A stretch of DNA of 64,000 bases from NCBI GenBank assembly GCA_019915135.1, contig JAHLMK010000009.1, positions 1,426,001 to 1,490,000 on the forward strand. The letters run 5' to 3'. The position numbers were made by a program, and so were the translations under genes. Numbering within the stretch: the first letter of the stretch is position 1; every line of letters begins with the position of its first letter. Under the pieces are notes generated by a model. It saw only the letters and a program-made list of their open reading frames with translations. It did no database searches and was not told the origin of the DNA. Below, piece after piece: positions 11,124 to 19,500 of the stretch. The stretch comes from Strobilurus pachycystidiatus. Lineage: Eukaryota > Basidiomycota > Agaricomycetes > Agaricales > Physalacriaceae.

Positions 11124-12403
11124 GAAACCATGACGGTCGAGAATACTGAACCTCTTGCAACACGCAGTTGAACGTATAGCATGCTTTGTCGATGACATGG
11201 CATTGCGTCCGAGTTGTGGGTGGCTGGACTGTCGAGTCAACAGACGTCTTAGCCAGCGCAGTCACTGTACGTTGTGTTTACCGATGTACGGCGATTACAC
11301 TTACCGTTGTGTGTGAGGGCATAACTCGTTCAACTTGTCTTGATGCGTTGCCTTTGAATCGGAGTTCCGTTAGAGTCAATTTGACGGCCGTCGAACTTTG
11401 CGGTTGATGTGAGAGGTTTCGTTGTGTTGTTCGGCTCGCGACGGTATTATGACGAAGACGAACGCTTCGCGGCAGAGAGATAATTGAAAATGGTAATAAT
11501 TGATAGTCTATAAGTGTACGCTACTGGCAATGAGAAGGAATAGTCTGATTGACGGGGCAGCGCGGGGAGGAAAAACCAGGGCGCTGAGGGAGGGGGACGG
11601 CGGAGAACGATCGAGGGCTGTGGAGCTCTACGTCATCGGCGCTGACGTGGGCAGAGGGCGCGGAGGGAGGGCGCGGAGGAAGGGCGTAGAGGGAGGGCGT
11701 GGATGGAGGGCGAGGGTGGAGGGTGTGGAAGGAGGGCGAGGGCGTGGACGAAGGGCGGACGGGCATGGGTCGTCGTAGCGGAGGGACTGGTCTTGAAGGG
11801 GAGCGAAAACGGGGGCGCGCTGTGGTGTTGGAGGGAGACGCCGTGTCTCGAGAGGGGGACGAGGGCAGTCGAATGCCAGAATTGAGGTGTGCAGGGCGTG
11901 CGTCGAGTGCAGGGTGCGGAGGGAAGAGGGCTCGGAGGGACGACTCACGGATGACGACGGCATGACGCGGGGGTGGCGATGGATCCTGCTCGTGGGGGAC
12001 GGTGGGCTGTAGCGATAGCTTGTATATGCTGCTGCTGGCGGCGTCCATTACGAGGGAAGGGGACAGACCAGCTTGACGGTCGATTAAGTCCCTATGCGTG
12101 CGAATTTGATCCGTTGTCATCTCACGAGCCAACTAAATTCACGTACCGCTTTCAGGCATCGATTCTCGATCCCATTCAGTTTGCAAATCCGTCTTCTCTA
12201 CTTACATTACTCGGGACAGAACACCATGGCAGCGCAAATGCATCTACTCTTTCGCTTTCTGTTTACATTCCGCGCAAAGTCTCACTTTGGAGCTTCACTC
12301 GGCCTCGGCCACCAGGATTTCAAGCCTGCAGGCTGCATACCACGCTAGCCTTGTATATTATTGAGCTGCTTGTCGATCCTGTCGTCATGCCCAGCAGCGG
12401 GAA
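11124..12403. repeat. Diverged copy 0 of the tandem unit, right part
   Basis: This corresponds to about 21995-23168 of the recent unit, diverged by substitutions and indels up to about 12403. From there rightwards the sequence is identical to 23169 onwards. It holds a purine/G-rich tract and a minus-strand proline-rich ORF (11521-12132). The N-terminal ~70 residues of that ORF resemble the minus ORF at 22409-22900, but its C-terminal part lies in another frame there. I do not treat it as a demonstrated gene. Confidence 0.85.
11640..11765. repeat. GGAGGGCG-rich tract, copy 0
   Basis: Degenerate tandem words of the type GGAGGGCGTGGA / GGAGGGCGAGGG run on the plus strand, with G-runs spaced closely enough for G-quadruplex formation. 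The equivalent tracts are at 22430-22560 and 33195-33325, with different numbers of words. Confidence 0.65.
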
Positions 12404-13433
12404 CTCCCTCGCATCCGACCCAGACCACGACCCGAGCACTTCTTCGCCATTCTCTCCCGGCTCACTGTTCTCTCAACCCCCGTTGTGATTCAATTACTTA
12501 CGACAATGTGACTCCGAGAAGGAAGGGCGAACATGCGAGCTCACCACCCACCCAACAGTTGAGTAATAAGTATTAGATACCTCTCCCGAGCCTGCAAGGC
12601 ATCACCGACGACGATGGACATTGGAGCAGGTCCTCTTCATCATCAAATCACCGCGAAGCCCCGTGGCTGTGCCCTGATTGCTAGATCACCGGCTCGGTTC
12701 GCTTCTAGAGTGACAGTGGGACGTCGCCCGTCGAGTGCAAAGCCTCAGATGCACCGAATCTAGCGGAGAGCAGCCTCTCCAACTTGAACACGCGAAGATC
12801 CCATCCAGGGGGAGAGCACCGCCTTGATCATTGATCTCTGATGGGTGCCAATCCGACTCCCGCTGCAGCTTCCAAACACAATCGGAAACAGGAGGATTTG
12901 CAGGTTCTTCGCTGGAAGGAGTTGTTGGACTGCAACGTTCCATCCAAATGAATGAACTGTCCACCGCCTCCTCTTGATGGAATCAAAGATTGCATAGCCC
13001 CGGGAGTACGCATCTGGGATGGTCAGCGCCCTCGGTGACTATCATGATAGAGTGACGCGATGATAAGTTCACCACCGCCTGGATCAGCATCAACAGAACA
13101 AGACAAAGTCCTCCTGAGTGGACAGCTTCGGGACAGTGATAGGGCCACCGGATCCGGATGGATGCGCCACTAGATCCGTAAGAGTTGGAGAACAGCGGCC
13201 ACTCGATCCGCGGACAAAGGACCTGGCAACCAGCCTGATAGAGTGAGTGTGCACCTAAACAGCTACCGCCACGCGTGAAGCAGGATCAACGACAAATGTA
13301 CCACGCATCCATAACTACACCTCCAAAGCTGAAACGGACTCGGAGCTGCCAATCGTCCCCCACTCTGATCCGCTAACTTAATGAACCGCGAACGTTTCAC
13401 ATCGTACATCGTATTTCCCCCGAGCTATCATAC
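12404..13433. other. Non-coding flank downstream of the ODC fragment, unit 1
   Basis: This stretch corresponds to the 3' flank of the intact carrier gene (33934-34970), where the same region differs by several small indels. ORFs on the minus strand (12686-12964) change frame in the 34258-34560 counterpart, so I see no protein gene here. Confidence 0.5.
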
Positions 13434-13882
13434 TCATACATACGGGGGGCCGAGTGCTGCATGTCATGTATGTCAGTCACAGGAAGGAGGATACGACGGG
13501 GACTTACCCTGCCTGAACACCCCCAGCGTGAACTCCACCACCAAAAGCAACACCCCGCCTCCCGGTGCGAGTCGCAGCACTTTTGGTAGGAACCCCTTGT
13601 ACAGCGCGCCCGCGCCCTCCTCCCGGAATATCGTCACCAGCGCGGGGTAGGTCCAGTTGTACTTGGGCGTCACACCGGGCACCTTGGCCGTCCCTTGTAT
13701 CCGCGACTTCACCACGTCGAATCTACCAGCCGTTAGCAAAGCAAACCATGGAGGGGTTGAAGGAAAGGCGTACGGCGTATTCACAACGGTCCCCGCGAAT
13801 CCACCAATAGAGCCGGAGATGAAGTTATTCATGAGCTGCCCCTGCTGCGTCTCCGCGGGCGGGAGGAGCGAGCGCACTTGGA
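13434..13882 (-). pseudogene. 5'-truncated ODC carrier fragment, unit 1
   Basis: It matches the last part of the intact carrier gene: the final 23-nt exon (13434-13456), intron 13457-13507, the penultimate exon (13508-13722), intron 13723-13773, and the last 109 nt of the exon before (13774-13882). Similarity stops abruptly after CTTGGA at 13882, whose counterpart is 35426. The splice sites are still good and the frame is open (it keeps FDVVKSRIQ and the Gly-rich end), but the promoter, start codon and first two thirds of the carrier are missing. The intron at 13723-13773 differs in sequence from the parental one. It is probably non-functional as a carrier. Confidence 0.92.
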
Positions 13883-13971
13883 GCTAGGCACCTTGGCTGT
13901 TACTCTCACGTTGCTCACGGTACATATATGGTTCACACGTGTAGGTAGGCTAGGGGTGGGTGGCTGGATTG

Positions 13972-13988
13972 CCCCCCCCCCCCCCCCC
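13972..13988. repeat. C-run (17 C), unit 1
   Basis: A homopolymer of 17 C lies 90 bp from the ODC breakpoint. Unit 2 has 16 C at 24737-24752. Confidence 0.9.
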
Positions 13989-14046
13989 TGCGCGCGCAAT
14001 ATTCGCACACACCCGCGCGCGGCCCCGCACACATGTGCATGGGTTG

Positions 14047-14082
14047 CGGTTTTGATTCTGGCGGGGCGCCCCGCCAAAACCG
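14047..14082. other. Strong GC hairpin/palindrome, unit 1
   Basis: The core GGCGGGGCGCCCCGCC (14060-14075) is a perfect 16-bp palindrome. It is flanked by CGGTTTT (14047-14053) and AAAACCG (14076-14082), which extend the pairing with a bulge on the left. Confidence 0.75.
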
Positions 14083-14110
14083 TCAATTTTCAGGAATCGG
14101 GCACAAACTT

Positions 14111-14124
14111 GGGTTAGGGTTAGG
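14111..14124. repeat. Short TTAGGG-type stretch, unit 1
   Basis: GGGTTAGGGTTAGG amounts to 2.3 copies of the common fungal telomere word. It lies 230 bp inside the truncation point of the carrier fragment. It is short enough to be chance. Confidence 0.5.
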
Positions 14125-15950
14125 CACTCACAACTGACAGGGATTCGTGCTCCCGGCCCCGTTGGAGCATGTGTGTAGGGTCGCTGTGAAGGTCAGTCTA
14201 GTTCTTCAAGAAGTCCGATTTTTATGCCTGCCCAGACGTTAGAACTGCGGCTAAGTGAGCAGTGAGGGAACTTACTTCAAGGCAAATGTGGCGCATTTTG
14301 CTCTGTAAGTGATTTCTTGTTAGAGTGGTTTGAAGACGGCAGCAGAATGTACTTACATAGAAAATACATCGATTTTTGTCAAAACTGCAAAGTCTGCGTC
14401 AGAAAGAACGGCAACATGACGAGAATCAAACTCTCTGACAAGATTCCGCGTTAGGTCTTGCACAAGGAACGGATCAAATCAAGAGACTCACCGTATCTCG
14501 CGGTGAATGAACGGACCTGGATTTGGGAGGAGGACCCAAGCTTGGCCTGGATCAGTAAGGGTTAACGGAGATGGTGGCGGAACGATAGCTTGCCAGGATC
14601 AAAACAAGACACATCAATGATCGTCGCCGTCACGGGACCTGTACAAACCTAGTCAGAAACGTATACCACACACATGCATCACAGCGCAGAGGTGGCCAGC
14701 CTCTGAGTTGTGGTGCACGGGTGTAGAGTACGGATAATGGGAGATGAGAGATGGAAGGACACCGCGATGAACTCCGACTTGGTGACGACAAGCTTGAGCT
14801 GGGCTGTCGGAGGGAATTCACAGGTGTGTGAGCTCGTATGGAGTGGCGAATGTTGCTGACTTGCATAGAATGTGAGGTGAGGGTCCGGACAATGACTCGC
14901 TGGAACAGTGTCTGACGTTCGAGAGCATATGGCGCGGCACATCTATCTAGGTAAGCTTAGCAGGCAACAGAACAAGAGCTGGAGAGCTTACCAGAACTTG
15001 AGGGCCTCCAGGACAGCACGTTTAACATCACTCATAGTCCCGACCAACGACGACGTCAAGGCATTCTTCAGCTTTGGTCCTTGGACGGAGATGAGAACAC
15101 TGGAGACGGGAGCACTAAAAGGTGACTTACCAGCGCTGCGGGAGGATACTAGGTGTTGGGAACAGCGCATCATAGTGGAGAGGTGGTGGTAGGTGGAAGA
15201 GACACTGAAGGAGAGTCACACAGAGTGACTGGAACACTCTGCGCGATCGCAGAATCAACAAGCTCCCGGGGATAGCTTTTGGCGCGTAAACTCACGTGCA
15301 CCGCGTCTCGAATCTAGGCGCAGTCGTTGAAAACCCGTTTACGGCAGTCGCAGGCTTGGCAACAAATTACGCCACGTAAGCTTACATTCAGTTCTTCACT
15401 GTTTTAGTTCAATCTTGCATCGTTCGGAAGAGCTCTTTCCCAGCCTCCAAGACATGTACAATATCTCGCCAACAGCGCCCAGAGATGTACTCTGAGAGGT
15501 CAAACTTGTGTAGTGCATTTCAAAGCAGTATGACAACTGATGCGCCGTGCACCGGCTCTTGCGTACCTTGCTATTCTGGGCATGGGAGTGATCTCACTTC
15601 AGTGTCCGGATGGCAAGGTTTCTTTGGAAACTTTTTACATCACTCAATGCGGAATAGTGGGCGTGATCTCTCAGCAAAAACGGGATGATAACTTGAGCTC
15701 AACGGAGAAAGAAAACTGAGAAATACGAGTCGGGCAGGGTCTCAGGGTCTTACGGAATCCATAGATCAGCTCAGGAGCCTGCGGAGGGCTTGTAATTGCG
15801 TGACGACGCAGCAGACAACCCTGGAACTCACTTACTTCCCTCCACCACTCCCCCGCGGTCCTTCACGGTCAACGAACGCGACAACTACGAAACGGTCAGC
15901 ATAGCGTTGCTCTCAAATTGAGGAGTGTACTGACTGTTCAGCAGGAAAAA
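14125..15950. other. Unassigned stretch with minus-strand splice signals, unit 1
   Basis: Reverse-strand donors such as GTAAGTAC (near 14352) and GTAAGCTC (near 14990, with a TAAGCTTACCTAG acceptor near 14948) suggest a minus-strand spliced transcript. The joined exons I tried run into stops soon after the junction. Short ORFs (14679-14942 and 14988-15173, both minus) resemble nothing I know. I leave it as unknown, possibly a decayed gene. Confidence 0.3.
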
Positions 15951-15973
15951 GGACGACGCCTCCGGCGTCGTCC
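15951..15973. other. GC hairpin, 10-bp stem, TCC loop, unit 1
   Basis: GGACGACGCC-TCC-GGCGTCGTCC, perfect stem. Confidence 0.8.
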
Positions 15974-16002
15974 CAGAAGAGCTACAAGCTCGAGAACAGA
16001 AC

Positions 16003-16017
16003 GGCGGCTTCGCCGCC
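16003..16017. other. GC hairpin, 6-bp stem, TTC loop, unit 1
   Basis: GGCGGC-TTC-GCCGCC, perfect stem, 30 bp after the previous hairpin. Confidence 0.8.
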
Positions 16018-16491
16018 TCCTCCTCGCTACCGGATCGCTCCAAAACACGCAAGCACCTCTGATCTGTTGGACAGTGACGTGTGAGATCGCTCGCCGCAGG
16101 GCTTTTTTTTCCGGAAAAAAGTGAGATTTTCCGCTGTTTTTGGAGGTCATTTTTGACTTACTTTTTGAGATCTTGATGTCGTTTTGGACGTCGCTGAGAA
16201 ACATTCAGGCTCGATGCATTATGGTGCGCGTTGGAGGGCGGGAGCCGCGACGCTGAGATTGCGCTAGGTTAGAGGTGCGTACTGCAACTCGTTCAAAAGA
16301 TAGACCACTTACTGCGAAAGTAGCGCCTGCGGCGCCCAAAATCTGTTCACCCTTCGAATGGTTTCTGTCTTCGACGCTGTTCTGCGACACCGTCAGACAC
16401 CAGAGGCGCAAAGAGTTGTCCAAAACGGTACGTTTACCGTCATTTGAAAGCTTGAACCATCTCAATTTCTTCTAGATTTGAGATACGCACG

Positions 16492-16508
16492 CGCCGCCTT
16501 TGGCGGCG
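16492..16508. other. GC hairpin, 7-bp stem, TTT loop, unit 1
   Basis: CGCCGCC-TTT-GGCGGCG, the counterpart of 389-405. Confidence 0.8.
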
Positions 16509-17038
16509 GAGCTGGAGACGTCCGGGTTATGCTAAGCCTCTAACCACCCACCCCGCCATCACGCCGTCCAGTCCGCCCCTCTGCACTCGCCAGGTTTGCG
16601 CTACCACCCAGTTTCGGCGGCAAAGCCGCAGTCTCCGGAGCTCTGGACCATCTTGGACCTGCGTCTTCAGGTCGCCACAACCCCCAGATTCCGGAATTGA
16701 TGGTAATTTGGATCTGGAATTGGGTCAGCGGGAATCGGTATCCGTGCACGAGAGGTACGTTACCTTCTTCTCATCCCTGTCTTCCTGGGCTGATGGTCTG
16801 GGCTGGAGGTCGGTACGTGTATTCATTCGACGAGACGGAGCGCTAATCGTACCGTGAAGGCAGCAAACGCCGAACACGATGCTGCTGAGTGCCCGTTTCC
16901 CGCTGTCGTTGAGGTTTGCGCGCGTCAGTACCAAGGATCTAACAGGGCTCGAAATCTGTCGGAGGATTGACGGCTACCAATGCAACGGTAAGTTTACCAG
17001 TCTAAGCCCTGAACCATTCCGTCTCACCTAGCTCTCGT

Positions 17039-17053
17039 GGCGGCTTTGCCGCC
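17039..17053. other. GC hairpin, 6-bp stem, TTT loop, unit 1
   Basis: GGCGGC-TTT-GCCGCC, the counterpart of 967-981. It starts 7 nt after a predicted 3' splice site. Confidence 0.8.
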
Positions 17054-17639
17054 CGCTCCACAGTCCCACGGCTCCCGTCACGCTCCAGGCATCCGTTCGT
17101 AGGCCAATACAGTCTGGGGCACTGGAAATTGATGGCGATTCAGATCTGGACGCTTTCGGTTAGCGGGAATGTTACTGTGGCCCCGGAAAATGAAAGAGGT
17201 ACGTTACCTTCCTACATCCCTGTATTCCTGTTTTAACGGCATCCAAATCCAGGTGGTTCGAATCAGCGAGGAGTGTGGAGGACGCGGCGCTGAGCTCGCT
17301 GCGCGAGCGTTGGACTTTAGAAGGCGGTGGCGCGATCTTCAAGGTGAGTCAGCGTCAGTTTCGATTCGGCATTGCTTGAAGTCTTACGGTAGCCTCAGAA
17401 AGCTTCTAACAGTGTGTACCAACCTCCGTCGGAACACGCAGTACCCTGGGCGTCCCTAGGGAACAATATTAAGTTACGCCACATATCCCCGAGAAGTACG
17501 TACCATTCACTTTGGGGCATGACAAATTCTGTTCCTGGGACGATATGACAAAGACGTACGCTTGGCTGGCGAGTTTTAATGCTGTCCAGTGACACGTAGG
17601 CGAATTTCGAAAGACGCGGAGATGTCGACTTGGAAACAG

Positions 17640-17658
17640 GTGGCGCCGCAGGCGCCAC
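17640..17658. other. GC hairpin, 8-bp stem, GCA loop, unit 1
   Basis: GTGGCGCC-GCA-GGCGCCAC, perfect stem. Confidence 0.8.
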
Positions 17659-18195
17659 AGGCGGACCGGTAGACGTTGGAGAAGATCGATTCGCAGTATT
17701 ATCAGTCAGTTTGTAGCTCATCAGAGTCTGAAAAATAACACATCTTGTCATTCTATGTTTGCGTGAAAATGACGAACAACTGGGCACTTACCTTTCGAGC
17801 CCGTACACAAGACTCGGCCACCGAGGAAGCTACAATCGACGGCCGTGAGGCAAGAAGGACCCTAGAAAGTTAGCGAGGGAGTGCCTACATACCATACCGA
17901 TACATCAGTGAACCTTGAACGCCGGCGATAGATCTGAGTTCACCATTACACGAGGATCTCGTTTTACGGAAATAGGAATGTACCAGAACACCTTGGCGAA
18001 AAGAAAGTTCCATCTGTCTCCGGGGTTCATTCGATTTGTCCTGGAATCAAAAGTCCGGACCCTTACCTTTACGTTCGCGGTATTTCCAGGCCGGCGAACG
18101 CTGTCTATGTTGAGATATCATCCTGACTTGCGTGGAGAGTGCGGTAGTTCGTTTGTAGCGTAGAGGACTCGCAGAGACTCGGAGACGAGCGGAAA

Positions 18196-18269
18196 TGGTC
18201 GTGGTTTGAGTACAAGTTCCAAATCAGGAACCGCAAGTGATGGCCATCACTTGAACTTCAACCACGACC
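18196..18269. repeat. Inverted repeat around a 20-bp palindrome, unit 1
   Basis: The inner palindrome CAAGTGATGGCCATCACTTG is at 18234-18253. Outer arms of about 21 nt (GGTCGTGG...AAGT and complement) pair with few mismatches and end near 18269. Confidence 0.8.
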
Positions 18270-19492
18270 TCCGCATGCTCATTTTCGCTCCGTCCGCTTC
18301 ATCTGACGAATATGGCCTGGATTCTCGACGTGGGTGCTCAAACGCCTCGGGAGCACAATCAGACAAACACGTAAGTTGAATTCCGTCCAAATTTGGAACG
18401 GAAAACGCGCGCCAAGTCTGAGATTTCGCGTCCTCTTGTTCTGGCACGATTACTGGACCCTGCGAATGGATGAGATTTGGATTATCGCGAGATATGACGC
18501 GTTGTGGGCGCTGCCAATCTTATCTCATCGCGGATGCGGGGCCGCCAATGACGCCGGCGCTGCTGGCGGTCTTCTCCTCCGTCCCGCGCTGCTCGCCCAG
18601 TCTTGGCGCGCCTCCGAATGGCTTACGACTGACTACTTTTAGAGAACTGTCTTGCCAGTTCTCGGCCGCTTACTGTGCGGCTCAGCCTCAGTCATCGTCT
18701 TCAACGACGGCGCTGACTGCCGATTGCATTTCCTTCTGACATGTATACTAAATGGTATGTTCCTTCGCGTCCTTCTCCGTCGGCTGTGCGCCTTGCTGAT
18801 TGATGTCTCATTGTTATCAGCCAATGGAAGACTGCGCCAAGCCGCGCTGCCCGCGCTTGTGTACGCGCCCAGATGCATTGGACTATTTGCATGTCAACGG
18901 CGTCTTCGTTTATTGCTTCTCCTTGACGCCGTCCATCCGCATCAGACGGTCAGGGTCTTCTCTGATGCGAATGAGGGGTCTCTACTGAAACGCTCCCAGC
19001 ACTTTGGTTCTGGGAAGATTCATGGAGAGTTTGGATTCGCCAGTACTTTCTTGGACACGCAAAGTAAGTCTCATTGAGAATACTCTTCTTTGAATCAACG
19101 GTTGATTGATCTCAGACTCGCAGTAAATTTGGACTGGATACCTTCACGCAAGGTCAGGAGTCGACTTGAGGTCAGGGCGCGCCATCTCGGATAGCAACGC
19201 CGGCTAAGTGGCGTCAATTTCGATTTGCCCTCAACGTAAGTTCCTAGCGCCAAACGACGCTGTTCTTCCCCACCCTGAGGTTAATAAATGTATGAATCTA
19301 GGCCTTGCGGAGCTCGAACGGATTTTCCGGGCAATATAACTTGTGCGGGGAGAGGATATGGGGTCAACCCGCCTCTCTCTCCACTTTCTTCCTTCCTTTT
19401 CGTTTCGTCCTCTGCCATTCTCATTTCTGTGAGTCCACCCATTTCTTTTTTCGGGAGATATATTTTTCGGAGCGGCCGGAGGGCGCGACTTG

Positions 19493-19500
19493 TATATAAG
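19493..19500 (+). promoter_or_regulatory. TATA box of repeated transcript, unit 1
   Basis: TATATAAG, preceded by a conserved GCGGCCGGAGGGCGCGAC block and followed by (CCA)n and CT-rich sequence at 19541-19590, as in copies 0 and 2. Confidence 0.7.

Larger units (their letters stand above)
16105..19301 (+). other. Splice-site-rich region without clear ORF, unit 1
   Basis: Predicted plus-strand introns from donor, branch and acceptor signals are 16428-16475, 16988-17031, 17199-17252, 17344-17400, 18755-18820, 19064-19115 and 19236-19301. All are 44-66 nt and several are kept in diverged copy 0. Short ORFs do not persist between copies. This may be one or more non-coding spliced RNAs or a relic gene. 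GC hairpins interrupt it at 16492, 17039 and 17640. Confidence 0.5.

Noticed and set aside
11521..12132. 203-aa proline-rich minus ORF
   Set aside because: Its first part resembles the unit 1 ORF, but the proline-rich part is in another frame there. The composition follows from the G-rich tract.
14111..14124. True interstitial telomere
   Set aside because: Only 2.3 TTAGGG repeats, so it is recorded as a hint, not as a telomere.
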